Positions 26,972-35,767 of a DNA stretch of 64,000 nt are shown piece by piece. This DNA comes from Oscillospiraceae bacterium (GTDB taxonomy: Bacteria > Bacillota > Clostridia > Oscillospirales > CAG-272), in contig QAKK01000020.1 in assembly GCA_003343845.1 (NCBI GenBank), positions 89,342 through 153,341 of the forward strand. The letters are read 5' to 3'. Position numbers and translations under genes: made by a program. Each line of letters begins with the position of its first letter. The stretch's first letter is position 1. The notes beneath the pieces are model-generated. The model was not told where the DNA came from and ran no database searches. It worked only from the letters and a program-made list of their open reading frames with translations.

Positions 26972-27043
26972 CTCCTTATCCTACGAACATTCGTGCAGAG
27001 CATTGCAGAGGACTGTTCTGAATCATGTGCATACACACAACGA
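26972..27043 (-). promoter_or_regulatory. Candidate L19 autoregulatory leader (pseudoknot next to ribosome binding site)
   Basis: On the minus strand GAACA (27018-27014) can pair with TGTTC (26989-26985). GTCC (27013-27010), inside that helix, can pair with GGAT (26981-26978) outside it, which touches the AAGGAG ribosome binding site (26977-26972). Such a pseudoknot is the type of structure known for L19 leader RNAs of Firmicutes. Pairing was drawn by eye. Confidence 0.5.
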
Positions 27044-27047
27044 ATAG

Positions 27048-27076
27048 ATTATACCATGTAAAATACGCGTTTGCAA
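27048..27076 (-). promoter_or_regulatory. Promoter of rplS
   Basis: Minus-strand TTGCAA (27076-27071), a 17-base spacer and TATAAT (27053-27048). Confidence 0.75.
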
Positions 27077-27130
27077 GCCTTTTTGCAAAATTTTTATGAC
27101 TTTTTTGGAGGAAAATTCCGCATCGAACGC

Positions 27131-27159
27131 TTGTATATAATTTTATTCTATGGTATAAT
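27131..27159 (+). promoter_or_regulatory. Promoter of the apgM-lepB-rbgA group
   Basis: TTGTAT (27131-27136), a 17-base spacer and TATAAT (27154-27159), 42 bases before the ATG of apgM. Confidence 0.7.
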
Positions 27160-27200
27160 ATTATGAATAATTTTTGCATTTCTAAAAAGGAAGTTTTTTC

Positions 27201-28409
27201 ATGAAATACTTTGTTCTGGTCTGCGACGGCATGGCGGATCGCCCCATTGCGGCGCTCGGCGGCAAAACGCCGATGGAAGCCGCCGTCAAACCGATGATGG
27301 ATACGCTCGCGGAAAAGTCGCTCTGCGGCACGGTTTCCAACGTCCCCGAGGGCATGGTGCCCGAGAGCGACACGGCAAACCTCGCAATTCTCTCCTACGA
27401 CCCGAAGATCTATTCCAAAGGGCGTTCACCGCTTGAAGCCATGAGCATGGGACTGACCATGCAGCCGGATGAGACGGCTTACCGCTGCAACGTGGTCACA
27501 CTCAGCGGAGACGGCGACTACGATGACAAGATCATGATCGATCACAGCGCCGACGAGATCTCGACCGCCGAGGCGGACGAACTGATCCGCACGCTTGAAG
27601 CCAAGCTCGGCAATGCCATGCGCCATTTCTACACCGGCGTATCCTATCGACACTGCCTGCTTTGGAAGAACGGCGACGAAACCTATGATTTTGCACGCCC
27701 GCACGACATCATCGGCAAGCGCATCGGTCCCTATCTGCCGTCCGGCGAGGCGGGCAAGCCCTTCTACGATCTGATGCGGGCAAGTTATGACATTCTGAAG
27801 GACCACCCGGTCAATGTTGCGCGCCGGAATGCGGGCAAGCATCCCGCCAACTCCGCATGGCTCTGGAGCCCGGGCAAGAAGCCGGCACTTCCCTCTTTTG
27901 CGGACAAATGGGGGCTGCGCGGTGCAGTCATCTCCGCGGTCGATCTCATCAAGGGTATCGGCATCTGCGCGGGCATGACCTCAATTGACGTCGAGGGTGC
28001 GACCGGCAATGTGCACACCAATTACCGCGGCAAAGCGGATGCGGCGATCGAAGCCTTCAAGGACGGCTATGACTTTGTTTTCGTCCATGTGGAGGGTCCG
28101 GATGAGTGCGGACATCGTGCCGAAGTCGAAAACAAGGTGCTCGCCATCGAAAAAATCGATGCAATCATCTTAAAGTCTGTCTATGACTATCTGGAAAGTT
28201 CGGGCGACGACTTCAAAATTTATGTGCTGCCCGACCATCCGACGCCGATCGAACTGCGCACGCACAGCATGGAGCCAGTGCCCTTCTTCCTCTACGACAG
28301 CACAAAGGCGCAGCGCGGCGTGACGCCGTTCACCGAAAAGACGGCAGCGGCAACCAAGCTCTACTACCCGGACGGCAGCCAGCTGCTCCGGCACATCATC
28401 ACGAAGTAA
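27201..28409 (+). CDS. apgM: Cofactor-independent phosphoglycerate mutase (archaeal-type)
   Basis: A 402-residue alkaline-phosphatase-superfamily enzyme interconverting 3- and 2-phosphoglycerate in glycolysis. N-terminal metal-site motif VLVCDGMADRP (about 5-15), then the catalytic serine region VPESDTANLAILSYDP (about 53-68). The C-terminal metal ligands lie in VHVEGPDECGHRAEVENK (about 296-313) and YVLPDHPTP. The length of about 400 separates it from the 510-residue GpmI type. AAGGAAG precedes the start. Followed by lepB after 12 bases. Confidence 0.9.
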   Translation: MKYFVLVCDGMADRPIAALGGKTPMEAAVKPMMDTLAEKSLCGTVSNVPEGMVPESDTANLAILSYDPKIYSKGRSPLEAMSMGLTMQPDETAYRCNVVTLSGDGDYDDKIMIDHSADEISTAEADELIRTLEAKLGNAMRHFYTGVSYRHCLLWKNGDETYDFARPHDIIGKRIGPYLPSGEAGKPFYDLMRASYDILKDHPVNVARRNAGKHPANSAWLWSPGKKPALPSFADKWGLRGAVISAVDLIKGIGICAGMTSIDVEGATGNVHTNYRGKADAAIEAFKDGYDFVFVHVEGPDECGHRAEVENKVLAIEKIDAIILKSVYDYLESSGDDFKIYVLPDHPTPIELRTHSMEPVPFFLYDSTKAQRGVTPFTEKTAAATKLYYPDGSQLLRHIITK

Positions 28410-28421
28410 AGGCGGGTGTGA

Positions 28422-29015
28422 ATGATGGCAAAATTGAATCCGAAGGCGCAGGACGCCGCGGCAAAGCAATCCGTCGAGGCAAGTATTTTTGAATGGATCG
28501 AGATGGTCGTCCTCTCGGCTTGCCTCATCCTCCTGATCTTCACCTTTGTCGTGCGCCCGGCGCGCGTGGACGGCAACTCCATGCAGGACACCCTGCACAA
28601 CGGCGAGATGCTGATCATCTCGGACATCGCCTACAAGCCGAAGCGCGGCGACATTCTCGTATTTCAGAAGATCAATTCCACGCATCCGGATCCGATCGTC
28701 AAGCGCGTGATCGCCACCGAGGGCGAAACCGTGGACATTGACTTTGACACCTGGACGGTCACGGTGACGGATGCGGACGGCAATGCAAAGATACTGGAGG
28801 AGAGCTATCGCAAGCTGGCGACCGACGCCCGTGTGACCAGCAATCTGGAATACCCCGTGAAGGTCGGAGAAGGTCAGCTTTTTGTGATGGGCGACAACCG
28901 CAATCACTCGCTGGACAGCCGTTCTTCCCTGATCGGGCTTGTGGATGAAAACGAAGTGATCGGCAAGGTACTCTTCCGTTTCTTCCCCCTGAACAAGATC
29001 GGGACGGTGCACTGA
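28422..29015 (+). CDS. lepB: Type I signal peptidase
   Basis: A 197-residue membrane-anchored serine protease that removes signal peptides from secreted proteins. One transmembrane helix (about 27-46) is followed by the extracytoplasmic domain. The catalytic Ser53 is in DGNSMQDTL, the general-base Lys94 in DPIVKRVIATEG, and the conserved GDNRNHSLDSR box lies at about 166-176. Single-helix architecture is typical of Firmicutes. ATG ATG at the start makes 28422 or 28425 equally possible. Its stop overlaps the start of rbgA. Confidence 0.95.
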   Translation: MMAKLNPKAQDAAAKQSVEASIFEWIEMVVLSACLILLIFTFVVRPARVDGNSMQDTLHNGEMLIISDIAYKPKRGDILVFQKINSTHPDPIVKRVIATEGETVDIDFDTWTVTVTDADGNAKILEESYRKLATDARVTSNLEYPVKVGEGQLFVMGDNRNHSLDSRSSLIGLVDENEVIGKVLFRFFPLNKIGTVH

Positions 29016-29908
29016 TGGGCATCAATTCGCAATATCAGATCCAATGGTTCCCCGGGCATATGGCAAAGACGCGCCGCCTGATGCAGGAGAACCTGAAGCT
29101 GGTCGACATCGTGATCGAACTGCGCGACGCGCGCATTCCCTACAGCTCGAAGAACCCCGAGATTGAAAAGCTGATCGGCGACAAGCCGCGGCTGATTCTC
29201 TTAAACAAAGCGTCTCTCGCGGATCCCGCTGTCAGCCGCGCATGGCTCGCCGTCTTTGCCGAGCGGGGCGAGCGCTGCCTGCTCATTGACTGCGTGACGG
29301 GACAGGGGCTGCGCGACATTTACCCCACCGTATGCGATCTGCTTGCCGACAAGCTGCAGCGCTGGGCGGACAAAGGCATGAACAAGAAGATCCGCGCGAT
29401 GATCGTCGGCATTCCGAACGTGGGCAAATCCTCGTTCATCAACCGCATCGCCGGTTCCAAAAAAGCCAAGGTGGAAAACCGCCCCGGCGTCACGCTGAAC
29501 AAGCAGTGGGTCTCCACCGACATCGGGCTTGAGCTGCTTGACATGCCGGGCGTGCTCTGGCCTAAATTCGAAGAAAAGCGCGTGGGCGAAAATTTGGCGC
29601 TGACCGGCGCGATCAAGGACAAAATCATGGACACCGAGGAGCTTGCCATGATCCTCTGCACCCGTCTGCGCACGCTTGCGCCCGCGGCGTTTGCGGCGCG
29701 TTACAAACTGACCGACGAAGACGGCTACACTGACATGGATGCCTACGATCTGTTTGAGCTGATCGGCAAAAAGCGCGGCTTTCTGATGGCGGGCGGCGTG
29801 GTCAACCACGAGCGCACCGCCGACATGCTGCTCGGCGAGTTCCGCAGCGCGACGATCGGGCAGGTTTCTCTGGAGGCACCGAAGAGTTATGACACACGAA
29901 CCCGTTAA
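29015..29908 (+). CDS. rbgA: Ribosome biogenesis GTPase RbgA (YlqF)
   Basis: A 297-residue circularly permuted GTPase needed for late assembly of the 50S subunit. Motif order is permuted: G4-like LLNKASLAD (about 61-69) comes before G1 GIPNVGKSSFIN (about 132-143) and G3 LDMPGVLWP (about 179-187). The N-terminal QWFPGHMAKTRR segment is a family hallmark. A C-terminal helical RNA-contact domain (about 210-290) follows. Start overlaps the lepB stop (TGATG). The end overlaps the start of rnhB by 20 bases, as in many Firmicutes. Confidence 0.95.
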   Translation: MGINSQYQIQWFPGHMAKTRRLMQENLKLVDIVIELRDARIPYSSKNPEIEKLIGDKPRLILLNKASLADPAVSRAWLAVFAERGERCLLIDCVTGQGLRDIYPTVCDLLADKLQRWADKGMNKKIRAMIVGIPNVGKSSFINRIAGSKKAKVENRPGVTLNKQWVSTDIGLELLDMPGVLWPKFEEKRVGENLALTGAIKDKIMDTEELAMILCTRLRTLAPAAFAARYKLTDEDGYTDMDAYDLFELIGKKRGFLMAGGVVNHERTADMLLGEFRSATIGQVSLEAPKSYDTRTR

Positions 29909-30521
29909 ACTGACCTACGACTACGAGATCGAATACGGCAAGCGCGGCTACAAGTCAATCTGCGGCGTGGATGAAGCCGGACGCGGACCGCTCGCCGGTC
30001 CGGTCGTTGCGGCGGCATGCATTCTGCCGGTCGGCTGCGAGATCGAGGGGCTGAACGACTCCAAAAAGCTCACCGAAAAGAAGCGCGAGGTGCTCTACGA
30101 CGTCATCTGCAAAAAAGCCGTCGCCTACTCGATCGCATATGCCACGCATGAGGAGATCGACAAGCTGAACATTCTGAACGCCACGATGTTTGCAATGGCG
30201 CGTGCCATTGAGGGGCTGCCCGTTCCCGCCGACTTTGCGCTGGTGGACGGCAACTGCGTGCGCAATTTTCCGATCCCCGCCGTGACCATCGTCAAAGGCG
30301 ATGCCAAGTCGCCCTCCATTGCGGCGGCATCCATCCTTGCCAAGGTCACGCGCGACCGTTTCTGCATGGAGATGGACGCGATGTACCCGGAATACGATTT
30401 CAAAAAGCACAAGGGATATCCGACCAAAGAACACCGTGAGCTGGTGATGAAATACGGTCCCTGCCCGCTGCACCGCCGCAGTTTTCTCAAATTTATGGAG
30501 AAGGAGCCCCGCGATGTTTGA
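29889..30521 (+). CDS. rnhB: Ribonuclease HII
   Basis: A 210-residue endonuclease cutting the RNA strand of RNA-DNA hybrids and single misincorporated ribonucleotides. CGVDEAGRGPLAGPVVAAA (about 25-43) supplies the first Asp and Glu, and LVDGN (about 116-120) supplies a further Asp. Later motifs are IVKGDAKSPSIAAASILAKV and DFKKHKGYPT. Length is typical. The start overlaps rbgA by 20 bases and the end overlaps yraN by 8, indicating translational coupling. Confidence 0.95.
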   Translation: MTHEPVKLTYDYEIEYGKRGYKSICGVDEAGRGPLAGPVVAAACILPVGCEIEGLNDSKKLTEKKREVLYDVICKKAVAYSIAYATHEEIDKLNILNATMFAMARAIEGLPVPADFALVDGNCVRNFPIPAVTIVKGDAKSPSIAAASILAKVTRDRFCMEMDAMYPEYDFKKHKGYPTKEHRELVMKYGPCPLHRRSFLKFMEKEPRDV

Positions 30522-30894
30522 GCGGCTGACCACCAAAAACATCGGCGACCGCGGTGAAGCGCTTGCCGCGCGTGAACTGAAGAAACACGGATACCGGATC
30601 CTTGCGAAAAACTTCCGCTCGGCGCACGGTGAGATCGACATCATTGCCGAAGACCGCGATGTGCTCGTCTTTGTCGAAGTGAAGACGCGGAAGGACTGCG
30701 CGGGCAACTTTGACGCATACGGTCTGCCCTGCGAAGCGGTCAATGCCGACAAGCAGCGGCATATTCTGTATACGGCGCGCGTTTTTCTTGCGCAGCACCC
30801 GACGGACAAATACATCCGCTTTGACGTGATCGAGGTCTATCTCGGTAAGGACGTGCGCATCAACCACATCGAAAGCGCTTTTGAAGCGCGGTAA
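30514..30894 (+). CDS. yraN: YraN-like (UPF0102) predicted nuclease-fold protein
   Basis: A 126-residue protein of the UPF0102 family, an endonuclease-like fold of uncertain function. Diagnostic features are GDRGEALAARELKKHGYRIL (about 11-30), then GEIDIIAED and VFVEVKTRK, the latter reproducing the D...E-x-K active-site pattern of restriction-endonuclease-like folds. The association with rnhB is conserved in many bacteria. Overlaps rnhB by 8 bases; a dipeptidase gene follows. Confidence 0.9.
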   Translation: MFERLTTKNIGDRGEALAARELKKHGYRILAKNFRSAHGEIDIIAEDRDVLVFVEVKTRKDCAGNFDAYGLPCEAVNADKQRHILYTARVFLAQHPTDKYIRFDVIEVYLGKDVRINHIESAFEAR

Positions 30895-30904
30895 GGAGCA
30901 AGCC

Positions 30905-31849
30905 TTGGATTACAAACTGATCGACCTGCATTGCGACACCGCTTCCCGCATGTACAAAGAAAAGAAGCCGCTGCGGTCAAACGATCTGCACATCGCCCTT
31001 GATAAAGCCTCCGGATTCAAAAAATATGTGCAGGTCGCCGCAATCTGGAGCGATAACACACTTTCCGATGAAGAAGCCTACTCGGACTTTTGGCGGATCC
31101 TCAACAATTTCAAAATGGAGATCGAAGCCAACCGGCAAAGCGCCGTGCTCTGCCGGTCCTTTGACGATCTCACACAGGTGCCGGACGGCGCCGCGGCATT
31201 TTTCCTTGCCGTGGAAGATGCGCGGCTGGTATCCGGCAATGTGGAGCGGATGCACGAGCTGTACGACGCCGGCGTCCGCATCATCTCACTGAACTGGCAG
31301 GGGGAGAACGCGCTCGGCGGCGGGTATGACACCAATGCCCCGCTGACACACCTCGGGCGGACGGTCGCCGCCATGGCGCTTGACCTCGGCATGGTACCGG
31401 ATGTCTCGCATTCCTCCGCACGGGTGACGGAAGAGATCGCCGATATGGCGGCTGCCGCACACCGTCCGTTTATCGCCACACACTCGGCATCCAGCTCGAT
31501 CGCAAGGCACCCGCGCAATCTGACCGATGAGCAGTTTATGCGCATCAGTGCATCGGGCGGCATTGTCGGCGTCCCGCTGGTCGGACCGCATCTCTGCGAT
31601 GTGTCCACCCGCCGCGCCACGATCTCGGATGTAATCAACCATATCGAGTATTTTCTCGGGCTGGACGGACAGCACACCGTCTGCCTCGGCTGCGACTTTG
31701 ACGGGACGGATTCCCTGCCCGTCGAGATCGACAGTATCGCAACGCTTTACCGGCTGGCGGATGCCATGTCGGCGCGCAATTTCAGCGACGAGCTGATCGG
31801 CGCGATCTTTTATCAGAACGCATACAATTTCTTAAAAAGAATGTTTTAA
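30905..31849 (+). CDS. Membrane dipeptidase (renal dipeptidase, M19 family)
   Basis: A 314-residue zinc amidohydrolase-fold peptidase that cleaves dipeptides, often with D-amino acids. The first metal site is in LIDLHCDTASRMY (about 5-17). The bridging Glu is in LAVEDARLV, and further His ligands lie in DVSHSS and ATHSASS; FDGTDSLP lies near the C-terminus. The TTG at 30905 is chosen because AAGGAG (30893-30898) sits six bases upstream; an in-frame TTG at 30881 has no ribosome binding site. Despite the family name no signal peptide or membrane helix is seen. Confidence 0.85.
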   Translation: MDYKLIDLHCDTASRMYKEKKPLRSNDLHIALDKASGFKKYVQVAAIWSDNTLSDEEAYSDFWRILNNFKMEIEANRQSAVLCRSFDDLTQVPDGAAAFFLAVEDARLVSGNVERMHELYDAGVRIISLNWQGENALGGGYDTNAPLTHLGRTVAAMALDLGMVPDVSHSSARVTEEIADMAAAAHRPFIATHSASSSIARHPRNLTDEQFMRISASGGIVGVPLVGPHLCDVSTRRATISDVINHIEYFLGLDGQHTVCLGCDFDGTDSLPVEIDSIATLYRLADAMSARNFSDELIGAIFYQNAYNFLKRMF

Positions 31850-31867
31850 CCGGGAGAAAAAAGAACC

Positions 31868-33352
31868 ATGAAGTACGCAAGCACGCGCAGCGCAGATGCT
31901 GCAAACAGCGTTTCGGCAGCACAGGCAATCAAACAGGGACTTGCCGCAGACGGCGGACTCTTTATGCCGCAGGAGATCCCCGCACTCACGCAGGATGAGA
32001 TCCTGATGCTGAAAGACAAAACCTACATCGAAAGAGCCGTATATGTGCTCTCGAAATTTCTCACAGATTATACCGAAGAGGAACTTCGCCGCGACTGCAA
32101 AGCTGCATACGGAGAGATGAAATTCCCCGGCGGTGCAGCGCCGCTCGTCAAAGTGGATGACCGCATCTATTCGCTCGAGCTCTGGCACGGACCGACCTGC
32201 GCCTTCAAGGACATGGCGCTCCAGCTGATGCCTCGTCTGCTCTGCCGCGCGTTGGATAAAACCGGGGAAAAGCGCGATGCGATGATCCTCGTCGCCACCT
32301 CGGGCGACACCGGCAAAGCCGCGCTTGAAGGCTACTGCGACGTGGACCGCATCAGAATCAAAGTCTTCTACCCCGTGGACGGCGTCAGCCGCGTGCAGAA
32401 GCTGCAGATGGCAACGCAGACCGGCGCAAACGTCGATGTCTGCGCGATCCGCGGCAACTTTGACGACGCACAGACCGGCGTGAAGAAGATTTTCGCGGAT
32501 GCGTCCATTGCAAAGGAGCTGGACGAAAAAGGCGTGTTCCTGTCCAGTGCAAACTCCATCAACTGGGGCAGACTTGCACCGCAGATCGTCTACTACGTTT
32601 CGGCATACTGCGACCTGCTTGCGCAGGGCGCGATCATGCCCGGTGAAGAGATCGACGTCTGCGTGCCGACCGGCAACTTCGGCAACATTTTTGCCGCCTA
32701 TATCGCAAAGCTGATGGGGCTGCCGATCTGCCGTTTGGTCTGTGCATCCAACCGCAACAACATACTGACCGATTTTCTCCGCACCGGCACCTATGACCGC
32801 AACCGTCATTTCTACACGACCATGTCGCCCTCGATGGACATCCTGATCTCGAGCAACCTCGAACGGCTGCTTTACACCGTTGCCGGTGCGGAAAAGACCG
32901 CAGCATACATGCGTGCTCTCGGCACGGACGGCAAGTACACCGTGGACGCCGATGTCAAGGCGAAGATCGACGAGAGCTTTCTCGGCTATTTCTGCGATGA
33001 AGAACTGACGAAAAAGACCATCCGCGACACCTTTGATACAGATCATTATCTCTGCGACACGCACACTGCCGTCGGTCTTGCGGCAGCGAGACAATACATC
33101 GCCGAGCACGGCGGCGCGCGCAAGATCGTGCTTGCCTCGACGGCAAGCCCCTATAAGTTTGCAAACGACGTTTACACCGCGCTCACGGATAAGGTCGCCG
33201 CTGACGAGCTTGCGGCACTGTCCGCACTCGCGGCTTACTCGCACACAGAGATCCCCGCGCCGCTCGCCGGGATCGATAGGCGTCCCGTGCGCTTTACCAA
33301 GACGATCGACGTCTGCGATATGCCGGCAGATGTTCTGTCATTTGCAAAATAA
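31868..33352 (+). CDS. thrC: Threonine synthase
   Basis: A 494-residue PLP enzyme converting O-phosphohomoserine to threonine. The N-terminal family segment (MKYASTRSA, then AIKQGLAADGGLFMPQEIP) is typical of the long ThrC class. PLP-binding Lys114 is in GPTCAFKDMALQL, and the phosphate-binding SGDTGKAALEG loop follows (about 144-154). The C-terminal part has DTHTAVGLAA and LASTASPYKF. A GGGAGAA site precedes the ATG. No other threonine-pathway gene is nearby. Followed 23 bases later by a phosphoesterase. Confidence 0.95.
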   Translation: MKYASTRSADAANSVSAAQAIKQGLAADGGLFMPQEIPALTQDEILMLKDKTYIERAVYVLSKFLTDYTEEELRRDCKAAYGEMKFPGGAAPLVKVDDRIYSLELWHGPTCAFKDMALQLMPRLLCRALDKTGEKRDAMILVATSGDTGKAALEGYCDVDRIRIKVFYPVDGVSRVQKLQMATQTGANVDVCAIRGNFDDAQTGVKKIFADASIAKELDEKGVFLSSANSINWGRLAPQIVYYVSAYCDLLAQGAIMPGEEIDVCVPTGNFGNIFAAYIAKLMGLPICRLVCASNRNNILTDFLRTGTYDRNRHFYTTMSPSMDILISSNLERLLYTVAGAEKTAAYMRALGTDGKYTVDADVKAKIDESFLGYFCDEELTKKTIRDTFDTDHYLCDTHTAVGLAAARQYIAEHGGARKIVLASTASPYKFANDVYTALTDKVAADELAALSALAAYSHTEIPAPLAGIDRRPVRFTKTIDVCDMPADVLSFAK

Positions 33353-33375
33353 TCAGCAACACATTCGGAGGTAGA

Positions 33376-34110
33376 ATGGCACTCTATACGATCGCCGACC
33401 TGCATCTGTCCCTCGGCGTCGGCAAGGAAAAATCCATGGAGGTCTTCGGCAGACGCTGGCAGGGCTACACGGAAAAACTGGAGCACAACTGGCGCGCGAT
33501 CATCGAGCCGGAAGACGATGTGGTCATTCCCGGCGACATCTCCTGGGCGCTCGGAATCGACGCGGCGCTGGAAGATCTGCGCTTCATCGATTCTCTGCCC
33601 GGCACGAAATACATCGGCAAGGGCAATCACGACTTCTGGTGGAGCACCCGCAAAAAGCTCGAGGACTTCTTTGCCGCGCACGGCATCACAAGCATCCGCA
33701 TCCTGTACAACTGCGCTTACGAAGTCGAGGACTATATCATCTGCGGCACGCGCGGCTGGTTCTATGACGACAACCTGTCCGGCATTCCCGAGGGAACCGA
33801 CTTTGACAAGCTGGTCAACCGGGAGGCACAGCGGCTGAAGCTCAGCCTGGATGCCGCAAAAGAGCTGCAAGCGGCGTGCGGGAAGCCGATTCTTTGCTTT
33901 CTGCATTTTCCGCCGGTCTGGAACGATACTCCATGCGAGCCGTTCATCACACTTTTGCGGGAATACGGCATCCGAAAATGCTACTTCGGGCACATTCACG
34001 GCGCCTATGACGCGCCGCCCTGCTTCGACTATGCGGGCATCAGTTTTGCCATCATCGCGGCGGATTATCTGAACTTCATTCCGCGCATCATCTTTCCGCC
34101 CGAGGTTTAG
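33376..34110 (+). CDS. Calcineurin-like metallophosphoesterase
   Basis: A 244-residue phosphoesterase with all family metal-binding blocks: IADLHLSLG (about 4-12), PGDISWAL (about 52-59), GKGNHDFWW (about 82-90), LHFPPVW (about 176-182) and GHIHGAY (about 202-208). The substrate is unknown; this subgroup is widespread in Clostridia as a single-domain cytosolic protein. GGAGG lies close to the ATG. The gene likely forms a unit with thrC. No obvious terminator follows; the next promoter is 65 bases downstream. Confidence 0.85.
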   Translation: MALYTIADLHLSLGVGKEKSMEVFGRRWQGYTEKLEHNWRAIIEPEDDVVIPGDISWALGIDAALEDLRFIDSLPGTKYIGKGNHDFWWSTRKKLEDFFAAHGITSIRILYNCAYEVEDYIICGTRGWFYDDNLSGIPEGTDFDKLVNREAQRLKLSLDAAKELQAACGKPILCFLHFPPVWNDTPCEPFITLLREYGIRKCYFGHIHGAYDAPPCFDYAGISFAIIAADYLNFIPRIIFPPEV

Positions 34111-34174
34111 ACGCGCAAACGCAAAAAACATGAAAAAACGCCCCCATTTACCCCTATAATTTGAAAAATCTCTT

Positions 34175-34203
34175 GACTTTATAAAGAGTAGGAAGTAAAA
34201 TAA
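34175..34203 (+). promoter_or_regulatory. Promoter of tig-clpP-clpX
   Basis: TTGACT (34175-34180), a 17-base spacer and TAAAAT (34198-34203), in an AT-rich stretch. No CtsR-like repeat operator was recognised. Confidence 0.6.
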
Positions 34204-34243
34204 GGGGTGGCACGATTTACAAGAGTATTTGGAGGACATGCAA

Positions 34244-35698
34244 ATGAGCTTTAAGAAAGCCGAAAAGAAAGAAACCAACACCTATGTGATTGAGTTTCAG
34301 ATCGAGAAGGCGGATTTTGATGCCGCAAACGACCGCGCATTCCATAAGAATGCAAAGAACATCTCCATCCCCGGGTTCAGAAAGGGCAAGGCGCCCAGAC
34401 ACCTGATCGAGAAGATGTACGGCACGGGCGTTTTCTATGAAGAGGCAATCAATGACTGCCTGCCTGCGGCTTATGAAGAAGCAGCGAAGGCTTCCGGGCT
34501 CGACATCATCGGTCAGCCTGAATTTGATATCACCACCATCGACGAAAACGGCGTTGCCATGACCGCAAAGGTCACGACCAAGCCGGAAGTCAAGATCGAG
34601 AACTACAAGGGCATCAAGGTCACGAAGGACGTCAAGAGCGTCACCGCGGCAGATGTCAAAGCGGAGATCGAAAACGTACGCAGCCGCAACAGCCGCGAGG
34701 TTGAGATCACCGACCGCGCCGCAAAGAAGGACGACATTGCCAACATTGACTTTGACGGCTATGTCGACGGCAAGCGGTTTGACGGCGGCAAGGCAGAGGG
34801 TCACACGCTGAAGCTCGGCTCCGGCGCATTCATTCCCGGTTTTGAGGATCAGATCATCGGCAAGAAGGTCGGCGAAGAATTCGACGTCAAGGTCACCTTC
34901 CCCGCTGACTATCATGCAACCGAGCTTGCAGGCAAGCCTGCCGTATTCAAGTGCAAGCTGAACAGCCTGAAGGTTGAGGAGCTGCCCGCACTGGACGATG
35001 AGTTTGCAAAGGACGTCTCCGAATTTGACACGCTGGATGAATATAAGGCAGACGTTAAGGCAAAACTTGCCGAGAGAAACGAAAAGGCTGCCGATGCCGA
35101 GGTTGACGAGCAGTTGACCGACGCACTGATCGAACTTGTCGAGGCAGAGATTCCCGAGGTCATGTACACCGCCGAGACCGAGAACTTTGTCCGCGACTAT
35201 GACAATCGTCTCCGCATGCAGGGGCTTGACCTGTCCACCTACTTCAAGTATACGGGTCAGAACCTTGACACGCTTCGCCAGCAGATGCGTCCGCAGGCGG
35301 AAAAGCAGGTCAAGATGCGTCTTGCACTCGAGACCATTGCAAAGCTGGAGAACCTCGTTGCCACCGACGCAGAGCTTGAGGAAGAATACAAGCGCATCGC
35401 AGACGGCTACGGCGTAGAGCTTGACAAGGTCAAGGAAGCCATTGCTTCCGAAGACATTGCGGCGGACGTCGTTGTCAAGAAGGCGTTCGACCTCGTCAAG
35501 GATGCGGCGGTCATCACCAAGAAGGCGGCAAAGAAGGCTGTCGACAAGGTTGACGCGGAAGTCGCCGAGGAAAAGCCTGCTGTAAAGAAAGCGGCGGCAA
35601 AGAAGACGACTGCAAAGAAGACGGCAGATGAAGAAAAGCCTGCCGCAAAGAAAGCTCCCGCCAAGAAGACCACAAAGAAGACGGAAGAAAGCAAGTAA
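34244..35698 (+). CDS. tig: Trigger factor with Lys/Ala-rich C-terminal tail
   Basis: A 484-residue ribosome-bound chaperone and peptidyl-prolyl isomerase. The ribosome-binding domain has the signature FRKGKAP (GFRKGKAPRHLIEKMYG, about 45-61). The FKBP domain spans about 145-240 (FDGYVDGKRFDGG, PGFEDQIIGKKVGEEFD) and the helical chaperone domain about 245-425. The last 55 or so residues are an unusual tail of repeated AAAKKTTAKK-like units. ATG 34244 is eight bases after GGAGG; an in-frame ATG at 34238 is too close. Gene order tig-clpP-clpX is classical. Confidence 0.95.
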   Translation: MSFKKAEKKETNTYVIEFQIEKADFDAANDRAFHKNAKNISIPGFRKGKAPRHLIEKMYGTGVFYEEAINDCLPAAYEEAAKASGLDIIGQPEFDITTIDENGVAMTAKVTTKPEVKIENYKGIKVTKDVKSVTAADVKAEIENVRSRNSREVEITDRAAKKDDIANIDFDGYVDGKRFDGGKAEGHTLKLGSGAFIPGFEDQIIGKKVGEEFDVKVTFPADYHATELAGKPAVFKCKLNSLKVEELPALDDEFAKDVSEFDTLDEYKADVKAKLAERNEKAADAEVDEQLTDALIELVEAEIPEVMYTAETENFVRDYDNRLRMQGLDLSTYFKYTGQNLDTLRQQMRPQAEKQVKMRLALETIAKLENLVATDAELEEEYKRIADGYGVELDKVKEAIASEDIAADVVVKKAFDLVKDAAVITKKAAKKAVDKVDAEVAEEKPAVKKAAAKKTTAKKTADEEKPAAKKAPAKKTTKKTEESK

Positions 35699-35710
35699 AC
35701 CGAATCACTT

Positions 35711-35736
35711 ACGGCGGGTACATCGTTACCCGCCGT
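35711..35736 (+). other. Hairpin between tig and clpP
   Basis: ACGGCGGGTA and TACCCGCCGT pair around CATCGT, with no T-tract after it. It could be a weak terminator or an mRNA processing/stabilising element that lowers clpP expression relative to tig. Confidence 0.5.
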
Positions 35737-35767
35737 ATTACTCTCAAATGAAAGTGAGGAGAATTTC

